This document shows positions 38,123-49,560 of a DNA stretch of 64,000 nucleotides, piece after piece (positions within the stretch are counted from its first letter, which is position 1; every line of letters starts with the position of its first letter). A program made the translations under genes and the position numbers. The notes under the pieces were generated by a model. The model did not search any database and was not told the DNA's origin. It worked only from the letters and a program-made list of their open reading frames with translations. Source of the DNA: Primulina eburnea. Taxonomy: Eukaryota; Streptophyta; Magnoliopsida; Lamiales; Gesneriaceae. The stretch spans positions 1-64,000 of the forward strand of contig NW_027331355.1 in NCBI RefSeq assembly GCF_022965805.1, written 5' to 3'.

Positions 38123-38521
38123 TTATCCATAAATTTTGGAGAGAACTACATTTTCATAAGTTTCTTCTACACTAGCTATCCACATCCTCATCCAAACAGC
38201 TAGAGCTGAGGAAGAAGTCTTGCAAAAGCTGTGCGAAGAAGCGATGCTATTAAGAGTCTCCAGCTCCTTTCGAAACATCAGCTCATAGAGATGGCCCTCC
38301 TTGAAAGCTTCCACCTCTACAGAAATGTTTAAGTGCCTTCGCACTTCTCTCAGCTGGGCCATCCGCCTGCAGGTGGTAACCCTCCCAGAGTTGTACAGGA
38401 GCTCCAGCTCCTGTAACTCTTCCCAATAGGGAAGACTAGCATAGAAGACCTTGTCCTCTATAGCAGCTTTTTGAGCTTCAAGCGAAAGTGGAGAGACGTT
38501 TGAACTACTTGCTCCTTCCAT
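38123..38521 (-). CDS. Antisense accessory ORF 2 of element B (132 aa)
   Basis: A second intact minus-strand frame, 365 bp from ORF 1 and transcribed in the same direction. It starts MEGASSSNVSPLSLEAQ and stops at 38123-38125. The body reads YWEELQELELLYNSGRVTTC, then LYELMFRKELETLNSIASSH and WMRMWIASVEETY. Aligned by eye with ORF 1, length, spacing of the W, SG, T, KE and W.R.W..SV positions, and the hydrophobic pattern agree, with perhaps a quarter to a third identity, so the two look like old duplicates. No recognised domain. 37809-38122 and 38522-39110 are AT-rich and non-coding on both strands as far as I can see. Confidence 0.6.
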   Translation of the reverse strand: MEGASSSNVSPLSLEAQKAAIEDKVFYASLPYWEELQELELLYNSGRVTTCRRMAQLREVRRHLNISVEVEAFKEGHLYELMFRKELETLNSIASSHSFCKTSSSALAVWMRMWIASVEETYENVVLSKIYG

Positions 38522-38560
38522 TTCTTTTGTCTGCTGATACTTGTGACTAACTCTTCTACT

Positions 38561-38570
38561 TTTATTTATA
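38561..38570 (-). promoter_or_regulatory. TATA box for antisense ORF 2
   Basis: Minus-strand GGCCTATAAATAAAAG lies 39 bases before the ATG at 38521. The box is the best TATA match in the intergenic stretch and points only to the antisense ORF. Confidence 0.45.
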
Positions 38571-39110
38571 GGCCAAGTCGAGGAAAATGAAAGGACACTT
38601 CCTTAAGTGACGATTACTCTACTAAGCCTGAGGATTTTCTTAATTAATCGGGCTTATTTTATTTTCTTTAACGCATCTATTTAGGGGGAATGGTGGTTTA
38701 AGAGGTTAACTGAGAAGACAGTCGTTAGTGTATTCTCAACTGAAAGGACTCAGCTTTACTAACTGATCGTTCAGTTGAATATTCCACTAATCTTCTCATA
38801 TAAGTTAACTAATTAAACCTATTATATTCCAAATGAAATGACGTGACTGTCTGCCAAATCATGATGAATTTCAGTTTATAACATGGACACATTTTTAACC
38901 GCTCAAAATTGTATACACGCTTACAGCACACGTACACATATTTTTACTCAAAATTTTACTGGACTGACACGTGTCCGATAATTCAAACAGTCACAAACAT
39001 CAGTACTTTACCCGCTTTGATTCAGTTCGTCTTCCTTACAATCACGATTATCCTCAATCCTCAAAGCAAATCTATATTTTTCGTTTCTACAGGAAATCAT
39101 TCAGCTTTCA

Positions 39111-41893
39111 ATGGCGACTCAAACTCCTGCTCACATATTAAATGCAATGGCTATCAACTTCGGATCCATTCTATCCTTTGGAGAATCGAATGTCAAGGAA
39201 GTATTTCAGAAACTTGACACTGCTGGATTAAGGACATTTTTGGGGCAATCCTCGCAAGAAATCTATCTCAAAGAAATTCAAGAATTCTATTCCAATGGCC
39301 ATATCAATCCTGATGGGTATATCGAGTCAACGATCAATGGTCAGTTACTAATCATCTCGGCAGACTACTTTGGAGAACTCTTCTCCCTACCGTCTGATGG
39401 AATGGCTCTTCTTTCTGATGTTAAAGCATCGGAAGTTGAAGAGATGCAATCTCAGCTATCAGCTGATGGTCGGAAAATCAAAGTTTCTGATCCCAAGAAA
39501 GAACTGAAACATGAGGTTCAGTTGCTTGCGGATATTATTGCCAAAGGTCTATTAGCAAAAGCAGGATCGTTTGCTGCACTGACCTTGGAAAAATTTCAAG
39601 CCATTACTGTCATAATGGCTGAACGCAAACTCAACTGGAAGCATATTTTATTCAATACTCTGAAGAATATGTTTCTATCTCCCAAACATCCAAAGGGTTC
39701 GCAGTGCAGATAAGCTATTTGCTGAAAGTAAAGGGATTAGTGGTTGATGATTGCGAAAGTTTCTCAAAATTTAAAATCTTTAATGCGAAGAATACTCAAC
39801 CACTCAAGACTAAGTTGGACATATCCCCTGCTAAATTTGTAAAGGTTAAAAAGGAGATTGGAATGCAGCATGCTGCTCCTAAATCAGTCAAGAGAGCCAA
39901 GAAGCTGGCCCAACTGAAGGCTACAAAGCGAAAACTGATTCTCAGTGAATTAGATTCTGAGAAAACTACATCTCCCAAACTTATCAAGAAACCATGGACA
40001 CAAAGAACCAAACCAATACCAGCAGTGGAATCAACCATTACTGAGAAACTGTCTCAGTCAGCTGCTGAAAAGCCTATTCATGCTATTCCATTGCAAGTCA
40101 TCCCTCCTGATGATACAGTTCCCACTGAGAAGATACCCACTAGAGTAAAAGCTCCCTTCACTCGTGTAAATCAACCCACTATTTTACCTCAGGCTAGACC
40201 GAAAGGAGTCATATTAAAGGAACCAGTCGAGTCTACCAAATCTGGATTACAAATTCCTCACATTCTAACCACGGAGAAGGGAAAAGGCAAGCTTGAGGAG
40301 GAGCCAAGGCCATCTCACACCATTCAAACTCATATTGATCTAGTTTGGGAGGAGGTAAATACATTTGCCACATCAAAACTCACAGTTTTTGATCGTTGGA
40401 AAAGCTTCAGAACTGAAATTTTTGCCAAGAAACTGAAACACAAATCCCAACTGAAGACATTTATTAAACTAGAAAAGATAGTTTTGAGAGTAGTTAAAGC
40501 TGCTACTATTATTCAAGCACTGGAAAGGAGACAATATTTCTTTGATCAAATACGGGCTAATCAACTAACTAAGATGGTTAGAAATTTGAAAGAAAACTAC
40601 AACCCCACAGGGCCAACTGCATATCAAGATAGAGATGTGTTCATTCAATTGGATGCAGATCTTAGCGGTCTACACAGGGAAATAAGGTTTTGGGAACAAG
40701 ATCAAGAACTTGTTATTCCAGAAAAATCTTCAGGAACAGAGGAATACAAATCTCAATCACCTCAGCAGACTGAATCTTTTGAAGATCTCATTGCTTAAAA
40801 GTCAGCCCAGGAGGTTCCCCAAACATCAACCAGGGATCAACATATGTACTCTGAGACTGAACTGACCTTCGCCAATATCGATAAAATCATTCAGTCAGTT
40901 GCTCAGGAAGCTCAAATTGAAGCACAAAATTTTGAATCCGTAGATCTTCTGATTGAACAAACAGAACAAGAAGTTCTAGTTACATCTGAAGACCCAGTTC
41001 AAACTTTTATTGCTGAAAAACATTTTCAATCTCCAGTTGATGAAGAACATACTCAACTCTCAGCTAATGCAGAACAAGATCAATTTTTTTTTGCTCCAGA
41101 AACAGTTCAGCTAGTAACATCTGAAACAGAAGAGCAAACTGAAGTGCTCACTCAGAACCAAGAGGAAACACTCACTAAATCCGTGGAAGAACAGTTGCCC
41201 AATATTGGAAATCTTCAAACTGAAGAACCACCCCAAGTTTCAGCTGTTAATCAAACAGAAGAACAAATCCATGATTCTCCAATAGCAGTTACCAAAGATA
41301 ACCCTGTTATTCTAGAACAAAGTGTCTCTGATGCTCAGAACCAACCTTCCTCATCTCAAGGTCAAGAAGAGACAGTTGATCGCACTATGATAATTTTTAC
41401 TCCACAAGAACAAGTGCCACATCAGGAAGATATAGGAGTCATGTCTCCTGAAATCTCAAATTCAGAAGCATTGTTCGAAGAAATCAATACCATCAAGACA
41501 AATATGAATCAAATAATGGATGCCATCAAATCCATTCAGTCCACCCAATACTATCATTCTGTCAAGTTGAATGGATCTGAAGATTTTGTTTTTGAAAAGC
41601 ATAAGAATATTCAAGAAGTTGTAACTGAACTTTCAGTTGCCATAGAACACAAGCCGAACAAAGCTACAACTGCTGCTCTTTTCGTTGCTCAAGATGTAAT
41701 CAAGCAACGAGTAAAAAGACTAGAAACCTCTGTTGCAAACAAAATAGACTCACTGCAAACCTCAGTTCTTACTGCCATCTCCAGTATTTCAGCCGATGTC
41801 GGCATTCTATCTACTGAAGTTCGACAATTGTCTATCAACATGGCTCAGTTTGACAAAAAGAGGGAAGTTAGTATGACTCAGAAAAAGCATTGA
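39111..41893 (+). pseudogene. Sense third ORF of element B (post-pol)
   Basis: A long frame after pol, starting MATQTPAHILNAMAINFGSI. It is open to 39713, shifts frame near 39705, runs to TAA 40796-40798, and is open again in the same frame to 41893. About 920 residues are represented with only two lesions. The N-terminal 200 residues (EFYSNGHINPDGY, ISADYFGELFSLPSDGM, ITVIMAERKLNW) recall the plant transposon-associated domain with an EFY...FSLP pattern. The middle is basic and proline-rich; the C-terminal third is acidic and Gln/Glu-rich, ending in coiled-coil heptads (VIKQRVKRLETSVANKIDSL). SIRE-type elements carry an env-like ORF here, but I see no signal peptide or clear membrane anchor. 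Function unknown. Confidence 0.6.
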
Positions 41894-42042
41894 AGAGCAT
41901 TTAGCAGCAGAAAAAGCATTGAAGAGCAGTTAGCAGTTTAGAAGTTTATTTTGAGACAATTTTTGTTAAGAAGCAGTCTATAAGAGTTCAATTCTTCAGT
42001 TAATAAATGCTTAGTTTTGTCAAACACCAAAAAGGGGGAAAT

Positions 42043-43009
42043 TGTTGGAAACCAAATTTCGGAGTTTGACAAACTGAAGACACTAACTGAATTATGAAGA
42101 CAACTGAATAATTAGAACCAGCTGAACTAATGACGAAAACTGATCAGTTGGAAACCGATCAGTTAATATACTCAGCCGCATAAGTTTCAGTCAAAACTGA
42201 TCTCAACTGAATGCTTCTCGGGAAAGAACATTCAACCGACAAAATGACATAGTAAACAGCAAATGAATATGGAAAGCCGCACCTCAATCATTACAGCATA
42301 GAACAACGTATTTTGGCTACTGCAATTAAGACGCCGTATTACAATCAATGAAGAGAACATTGCCCAACAAATGATGAAGTGGCATTCAACGGATACTAGA
42401 ATTCAAATGCATATCAAATTTATCGTTGAAAGCGAAGTATAAATATGACTGAAGAACAGTAGAAGAACAAGAGACGATCATTCAATCTTAAGCTTGCTAT
42501 TACTCTGTCAAAATCTCAGCTCACTCTCACTTGATCTATTCGTAGCAATCAAGGCTACAAATCGAGCACACTAGCACTCTGCAATATTTGTGAATTCAAT
42601 AGTGCTAAGATTAGTTACGCACAGAGATCATTTTGTATTACTAAGAGTTTCATTTTAGGCAGTGGGTAAGTCCTAACTGAAGTGGATCTGTACAAGTTTT
42701 GTATTGGATCAAAGTCTTTTAGTGAATATCCTATCCTTGGGATAGAAGGGGTGACGTAGGAGTAATTGAATTCTCCGAACATCCAGAAACAACTCTTGCA
42801 TATTTCTTTCAGTTTCGTATTCTATCTTTCAGTCAGTTAATTTCCGCAACTACTCTAGTTTAACTGATTGTTATTGATTAACAATATTCCGAAATTCAGT
42901 TTGTCACCAAACTGAACTCAAATATTCGAAAAGACCAATTTTAATTGTGAGTGCTTATTCAACCCCCCTCCCCTTCTAAGCACTCTTGTTACGACAACCG
43001 ATCCTATCA
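42043..43009 (+). repeat. Element B 3' LTR
   Basis: Preceded by the purine tract AAAGGGGGAAAT (42031-42042). It starts TGTTGGAAACC and ends CCTATCA, with a TATAAATA at 42438-42445 and palindrome AACTGATCAGTT at 42138-42149. Compared with the 5' LTR it has a 4-bp insertion near 42384 and a CTCCCC insertion near 42968. ATGAT follows at 43010-43014. 41894-42030 is short non-coding sequence with a partial 27-bp tandem repeat at 41880-41930. Confidence 0.95.
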
Positions 43010-44024
43010 ATGATTGTGTGTACCATAAGTTTAGTGGGAGTAAACATATTTTTCTGGTTTTATATGTTGATGACATTCTACTCGCTAGCAACGATATAGA
43101 GTTGTTGCATGAAACCAAGAGATTTCTAGCTAAGAATTTTGAGATGAAAGATCTTGGTGATGCATCTTTTGTATTGGGTATTCAGATACATCGGGATCAT
43201 TCTCGGGGTATTTTTGGATTATCTTAGAAAGGCTATATCGAGAAAGTTCTCAAGCGATACAGGATGCAAGATTGTAAACCAACAGATACCCCTGTGGCTA
43301 AGGGAGACAAATTTAGTCTTAAAAACAATGCCCAAAGAATGATTTTGAGGAAAAAGAAATGCAGAAGGCTCCCTATGCATCTGCAGTGGGGAGTCTGATG
43401 TATGCTCAGGTTTGTACACGTCCAGATATTGCGTACGTGACAGGAATGTTGAGACGATATTTAAGTAATCCAGGAGTGGAACATTGGAAATCAGTCAAAA
43501 GGGTTTTACAGTACCTACAGAGAACAAAATATTACATGCTCATATATCGGAGGTTGGATCAGCTTGAGATCATTAGGTATACTGACTCCGATTTTTCTGG
43601 ATGCCAAGATAGCATGAAATCTACGTCGGGCTACATCTATCTCCTTGCTGGAGGTGCCATTTGCTGGAAGAGTGCTAAACAGTCACTTATAGCTTCTTCC
43701 ACCATGGCAGCTGAGTTTGTAGCATGTTATGAGGCATCCAATCACGGAATATGGCTGCAAAATTTTGTCACGAGGCTGCGCATTGTTGAGGGCATTGAAA
43801 AGCCACTAAGATTACATTGTGACAATAAATCAGCAGTTATGTATTCCAATAACAGCAGGAACTCGATGAAGCCAAAACATATTGACATCGAGTTTCTGGT
43901 TGTTAAAGAAAGAATTCAGAGTGGAAAGTTGTCTATTGAGCATATCGGTACAAACTCCATGGTTGCGGATCCGCTTACTAAGGGACTACCACCCAAACAG
44001 TTTCATGAGCACACTGCTATATGA
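43010..44024 (+). pseudogene. Element A reverse transcriptase end and RNase H
   Basis: Resumes the RT split by element B: HIFLVLYVDDILLASNDI contains the active-site YVDD, followed by NFEMKDLGDASFVLGIQIHR. A TAG at about 43225 (after SRGIFGLS) and a frame slip near 43340-43359 break it. From 43359 RNase H is open: D in YTDSDFSGC, E in STMAAEFVA, D in HCDNKSAVM, and the terminal VADPLTKGLPP, with TGA at 44022-44024. 44025-44476 is non-coding 3' region. Confidence 0.85.
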
Positions 44025-44476
44025 GTGTTATGTCAATTGAGAAAATTCAGTTTAAGTGGAAGTTTGTTATTTTAAATGCTTTTCAGTTGTAGACATTTTC
44101 AGTTACAGTTATGTAAATTTATTTTCTGCAGAAATAAATTTTAAGTTAAGTCACACTCTGATTATGATTTAAAGTTTGATCTCAATAAGGTTAAAGGGAG
44201 GACCAGTTGGAAATAAGCATATTACGGTCACATTGCATGAAATTTCCATGCTACACATCCACTTCATGATCCATGTCATTCAGTTGTGTTGGCATATGTG
44301 ACCATTGATGGGTCTAGTTACCTTGAGTTTAGCGAAGACTGCTTTGATCCTATGTTGATGTGATTGATGGACCAGATTAGTTATAGATACATTTCGGAAT
44401 GACAACAATTTTGAGCTCATAAGGTTATTTTCACAAACATAATTATAAAGTTGCACATATAGCCCAAGAGGGAGAT

Positions 44477-44940
44477 TGTTGGATCAATTTATTTATATGG
44501 GCTTATATATGAATAATTGCGGGTTGTCTATTAAATTAAGCCCAAAATAAAGTGATTAATTAATATTTCGGGTTATTGGGCTTTAATGTATCTAATGGGT
44601 TGTGGGTCTTTAATGTGTAGAGACATGAGTGTAATTTCTGTTTTTATGATGGGCTAAAACCGAAATATCAGAAGATATTGATAAACATTATCTATAAATA
44701 TGAATCATGGTCCCCAGATCTCGCGTTATCACTTTCAGTATTTCTCTCCCCCATTAAGAAAATAGTTCTGAAGAGAAACTAAAGGATTCTCTAAAAGAAA
44801 GAGCGCGTAGATCCGGAAGATCAAGACACGTTCTAAACAATTCAGGATTATGGCTTCAGGTACGCTTCCGCTTAAGTTTTCATTCAAATTCTTGATGATT
44901 TATCATGATGGATTCTGCGGTTTATGGGTTTTCCCAAACA
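44477..44940 (+). repeat. Element A 3' LTR
   Basis: Starts TGTTGGATCAATTT after the purine tract AAGAGGGAGA. It carries a TATAAATA at 44693-44700 and ends CCCAAACA by the TGTTGG...CCAAACA inverted-end rule. A candidate ATG-containing leader with a CAG/GTACGC splice-donor-like sequence lies at 44849-44866. The right border is inferred, because the matching 5' LTR end is missing. Confidence 0.6.
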
Positions 44941-45370
44941 CCAATATCAAGTTGATTTGTATTTGAAACCGATGAAGGCTAAGAAAGTGTTGGAGGAAAA
45001 AGTGAAAAGAGCAGAAGAGGAAGAAGAACGGAAATATGACGAAAGAACCATCGAGGAATGGACAAGACGATACGTCAAAGTCGATGCACCCATGGAACTC
45101 ATTCTGAAGGCAAACGAGATGGTTGGATTCACCAATAGCACGGGTCGTCCTAGGCCTCTAACTTGGCTTATGGTTCTTGAAAATATCGACATAAAATGTT
45201 GTACCGAGGTGGGAAGAAAATGGCTTGATTTCTATTGTTGCTGCCACAACCCCCGAACAATAAAAATCATCGTAACTTATCATCTTCGATTCTCTTGTAT
45301 TTTGACTTTAGCAGAAAAACACGAAGCAACCAAGCCTGAGACAATCAGGAAATCAGTAGTGTCTATTTAG
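44941..45370 (+). pseudogene. Possible SKP1-like gene remnant next to element A
   Basis: The open frame emerges from the LTR, so its own 5' end is gone. It reads KKVLEEKVKRAEEEEERKYD, then IEEWTRRYVKVDAPMELILK, which recalls the SKP1 segment with W...FVKVD...L..LI.AAN, and near the end AEKHEATKPETIRK, like the SKP1 K-TPEEIRK motif. Between them is non-matching sequence that could be an intron (GT at 45209 to AG at 45311 or 45314). It ends at TAG 45368-45370. If right, this is part of the box that binds F-box proteins in SCF ubiquitin ligases, truncated by the element. The similarity is short and judged by eye. Confidence 0.35.
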
Positions 45371-47021
45371 AAATGATTCATTAGAAATACTACTTGGGCT
45401 GGACTTAGGTCAGAGGCTAGCAGGCTCTGTCATCTGGGTTTGACCCATTTTGAAAATATACATTTGTCTTGACCCAAAAAGACTAAAATGTTAAGATTCG
45501 TGATGCCTCCTTTTGTCTGTTTATATTTTTTGAAAATATTTTTTGTTCTTTGAAAAATTTAAATTAGCATATTCAGATAAATTTTAAATTCTTCAATCAG
45601 CGTTGTTTAAAATATTATTTTAATTTCGTTTTATTATTATATTACATTTTAACTCAAAAACTTTACAAGAAAGACAATAACAAAATATGTAACACAATTT
45701 CGAATAAAATTTCTAAAAATAAGTATTTGTAAAATAAATTATACGGAATATAAATTTTAAATTTATTCACCCAATCTACATATATCAAATATTATTTAAT
45801 ACACAATTTTTAATGTCAATATTATGTAAATCAACCTTGACAAATAGTTAGGGGAAAATAAGTAAATTTTATTTGCTATTACACTCTGAAGAGGCTACTA
45901 TAGAGGTCTCATAGCATAAGCAGCTCTCCTGAAAACCCACTCAACACAGATGAAAGTAATTTCTCCCAACAACAAAATAACAGCAATTCATGCGGGAAAA
46001 AAACTTAGAAGTTGAATAGCAAAAACGTTTAATCATCATGAAATAACTCTATATGGCTGCTTCGTTAGAAACAAATGAAACATGAAAGAAGAGTCGCAGT
46101 GAATAGAGAAGATTGATATAGTAATTTCTAATTTTAATTTCAGAATTCTAAAAAGGTGCATCTTGAAGCTCCCAGTAACTAACCTAGAGCTTAATCCGGA
46201 AACAACCGTCAAATACTAAACACACTGGTAAAAAAAAAAAAAAAAGAAGAAGTTTACGGGAAAGAGAAGACCGAAAATATGAATTCCTCGGGATTGCGAG
46301 TAGGTTTATTCTGGCATGGATTCTGAACTCAAGAAATAATAACACACACGTATATTTTTGGTGACCTGCCACCGTACCAAAACAGGCCCATTTCAACTTT
46401 TTTGTGATTTTTTATATGTAGATAAAAGAAATTGGGCAAAAATTTGTGTGAGACGATTTCATGGGTAGTATTTATGAGACAGATCTCTTATTTGGGTCAC
46501 CTATAAAAAAATATTACTTTTTATTATGAATATGAGTAGGGTTGACCCGTCTCACATATTATGATCCGTGAGACGGTCTCACATGAAACTCACCCAAAGA
46601 ACAATGGGATATAAGTAATAAATTGACACACCATTACTTTTAATATATTTTTGTTAGAAACAAAAATAAAATAGATTTAGCACTATCTTGTCTTGTACTG
46701 TATTTTGTTTATAAGTTAGATTTGAGCGAAAAACAGAAGGAAAACAAGGCAGGATCCGAACAATGAATACCATATGTGTATTTATACGTGTATAGATCAA
46801 CAATATTGGCTTGAAGCATCCAACAAGCAAAATGTTATTAAAGTTTGAGCACACAGTAGTTTCAAGAGTAAGTATACATTTTGTAACAATTCTGTTTTCT
46901 ATATTCAAACACCATAATCACAATCTACTTGACTGTGTTACACACAAATTTCAGACTATGTTTCGTGTAGATACTTACCGTAGCGCTTGCGGCCTCGAGT
47001 CTGATTCTTGCGCTTGACTAA
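45371..47021. other. AT-rich spacer between element A and the transporter gene
   Basis: No convincing gene on either strand. It holds an A-tract at 46229-46244 and the foldback element at 46447-46584. It lies downstream of the minus-strand transporter gene, so the part near 46900-47021 should include its 3' UTR and polyadenylation signals. Confidence 0.6.
46447..46584. mobile_element. Small foldback (MITE-like) element
   Basis: About 138 bp with inverted ends, TGTGAGACGATTTCAT at the left and GTGAGACGGTCTCACAT at the right. The right end is itself nearly palindromic. It is non-coding, with the internal pair GACAGATCTC and GACCCGTCTC. I have met similar GTGAGACGGTCTCA elements in other plant genomes but cannot name the family. 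Confidence 0.5.
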
Positions 47022-49556
47022 TTAGCGAAGAGTTCCAACTGCCTTTTTGTAAGTGTAGAACTTTGCCACAAGGAGAAAGGCCCAAAGATTCAGCATGCTA
47101 AGCCCGGCCAAGAGCCAAAAAAAGTAATGAAGGTGACCATAGTTAAGATTATCCGGTATCCACCCCAGTTTCCCATTCCGGGTACTTATTTTCGTGACGA
47201 TAGTCACGAGTAACGTGCTCAAGTAGTTTCCAAGAGCAACGGTCGTTAGCTGAAGAGCAGAGCACAGGCTTCTCATGGCGTCGGGTGCCTGCTCGTAGAA
47301 GAACTCGAGCTGGCCGATAAAAAAGAACACTTCGGCGCATCCTATAATGAAATATTGTGGAACCTGCCAGAAAATAGACATTGGTATTTGTGTCAGCTCA
47401 TAATAGTTATTTCTTTTCACGATTCTAAGCCTAACGAGCTCAAGAATCCCTGCACAGAGCATGGAGAATATAGAGATGAAGAGGCCAATCCCCATTCTCT
47501 GAAGTTGAGTAATCCCATTTTTGTGGCCTGTGAATCTTCTAGCAACTGGGACTATGATTCTGTCATAAATCGGCACCCAGAAAATTACACTGAGAGTGTC
47601 GAAAATCCCGATTGATGCAGCAGGAATTTCGAAATCTCCCATGTGGGGATTCATGGTTAAACCTTGCAACACAAACAAAGTGCCCATTTGGCCGTATGCG
47701 GTGGCGAATATGATACCCGTAGCCCACACCGGCAGTAGTCTTATAATGGCTTTCAGTTCTTCAACCTGAGTCACAGTGCAAAGTCTCCATGGATCTACCG
47801 AGCCCTTTATGCGGTCAGATTGTGTCTGTACTGCTGCTTTGTCAAAAAAACTGCATTTGAAAGCGTAGATGTCAGATGAATTTTTCACAAAAAGCATTTG
47901 CTGGTAAACTTGGTGAACCTGAGACTTCATTTGAGGGGGCGATTCAACAGATTTTTGGGCTGAATTTGTAATTTTAGCAACTAAAATTTTGAAATCATTT
48001 TTGGTGGGAGATCGCCCCTGCTGACACTGCTTGCCATTGACGCCAATTGCAGCGTCAAGATGATTCTCAGGTACTCAGACTAGACATTTCATATCAGATT
48101 TACCCAAGATCTTTTGTGTGCTCAATCTTGCGGCTTCCTTTGATAGTAGATTCGGTATTCACGGTTTCAAACAACATCGAGGAGTCTGCCGGGACTTTAG
48201 CTCTGTATTTCCTGAAAGATGCTACCAGAACTTGACCGATACGTGTAAGGGGGCTGCCACCAGGCTTTTGGTTACGATACAATCTAGTACCAGAAAAGAA
48301 AAATACCACGGCTATCGCCATGGCCACAGCAGGAATACCAAATCCCCATCCCCAACCAACATTGGTTTGTACCCAAACCAAGACAGAAGCAGCAACAAGG
48401 GCACCGATATTGATTGACAAGTAGAACCAATTAAAGAAAGAGCTTTTATGGTTCTTTTCTACATCGTCCGTATCATCAAACTGATCGGCCCCAAAGGAGG
48501 AAACGCATGGCTTGATCCCACCAGTCCCAAGTGCTACAAGGTAAAGTGCTGCGAAGCAAATAACAGCTTGCATTTTTGACGCGTGACAGTTGTCGTTTCC
48601 ACGGCAAGTTGGTTTTAGGCCTGGGACCGATGCCGATAATGTCAGCAACGTCATCCCCTGAATTCGAAATTCAAAAATAGACGTCACTTTTTCTCAGTTC
48701 CTTTTTCACACCTAATATCAATAAGTTCAATCCAAGGATAAAGCATAAACCTACCCTGCATATGATGACATTATACAATATAACCATTTCCCTGTACCCA
48801 TCGAGATTCAAGAAAATCAGTTTCTTTTTCTTTTAAAAGCTAAGCATGACTATGGATCAAAATCTACTGGCCCCTCGCATTTCAACCATAACAATGAATC
48901 TGCAACATCTGACTAGCAGAGTGACTAAAAACTTACAATAACATAAATGGTAGAAAAGCATGCTATTGTCAAGTATCTTCCAAGATATGCATCAGCCACA
49001 AAGGCTCCAAGGAGTGGTGTGATATAGCAGGTTCCCGACCAATTCGTCACGTTGTTGGAAGCAGTTGTGCTGTGTTGGCCAAGTCTTTTCTTGAAATAAA
49101 CCACTAGATTGGAGCTCATCCCATAGTATGCTAATCTTTCACAGCACTCATTTCCTGCCACCCCAAGTTAAAAAAATTACCAGACAATTTTTTCATGAAG
49201 AACAGTTAAAAGTATATCGAAGCCTTACCGATCCAATTAGAATCAACTTGGGGGACGAAAGCCGCAATTTTAAAAGAATTAAATAAAAATTCATCGCCCT
49301 TTTCCCAGAAAACGGGGTGATATTGACTTTTAAATACAAGAAATTTCAAAACATTTTCAGGGCTTTCAAGATTATTGTGGTTATCAGTACCTAAAATGTA
49401 AGGACAGGCTCTCCATGTTCCAGTTTCACTCTTTTTGGCAGGGTTACCACGATAATCCACAGTCCCATCTGTAGTGATCAAACTACCTTCTTCCATGGCA
49501 GGGTTACCACGATAATCCACAGTCCCATCTGTAGTCATCAAACTATATTCTTCCAT
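47022..49556 (-). CDS. NPF8.1: NPF8/PTR1-type di-/tripeptide proton symporter
   Basis: Four exons on the minus strand: 49556-49391, 49154-48937, 48657-48104, 47850-47022. All introns are GT-AG (236, 279 and 253 bp). The product is about 588 residues, usual for the NRT1/PTR family of 12-helix membrane transporters. The proton-coupling motif ECCER is at residues 58-62, the PTR signature [19 protein letters not shown] around 172-190, the central loop plus [13 protein letters not shown] near 334, and [20 protein letters not shown] in the last quarter. Exon sequence is closest in my memory to PTR1 and PTR5 (NPF8), which import di- and tripeptides at the plasma membrane. No stop or frameshift is visible. 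Oddity: the first 20 residues are tandemly duplicated. Exact subfamily number is uncertain. Confidence 0.9.
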
Positions 49557-49560
49557 GGCT
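49441..49560 (-). repeat. 60-bp tandem duplication in exon 1 of the transporter gene
   Basis: 49441-49500 and 49501-49560 match at 56 of 60 positions. Each copy encodes [18 protein letters not shown] with its own ATG (49556 and 49496), both in frame. The transporter can therefore start at either ATG, giving 588 or 568 residues; 568 is nearer the usual family length. Confidence 0.9.

Larger units (their letters stand above)
31064..43009 (+). mobile_element. SIRE/Maximus-type copia element B with accessory ORFs
   Basis: An 11.9-kb insertion with LTRs of 959 and 967 bp (TGTTGG...TATCA), an initiator-Met-type primer site, a purine tract and target duplication ATGAT (31059-31063, 43010-43014). 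The order is gag, protease, integrase, RT, RNase H, two antisense ORFs, a long sense ORF, LTR. A large copia element with an extra ORF after pol is the SIRE/Maximus layout. I count about 20 substitutions and three indels between the LTRs, roughly 2 percent. Gag, pol and the third ORF each have a few stops or frameshifts, so this copy is probably defective. Confidence 0.9.
23206..44940 (+). mobile_element. Ty1/copia element A, host of nested insertions C and B
   Basis: A copia element in gag-protease-integrase-RT-RNase H order, split by element C in gag and element B in RT. Removing both inserts would leave roughly 4.8 kb from mid-gag to the 3' LTR. It is the oldest of the nest and is already decayed: an in-frame TGA between gag and protease, a frameshift before RT, and another stop inside RT. 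The 5' LTR, primer site and gag start are missing from the clean sequence. Confidence 0.85.
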
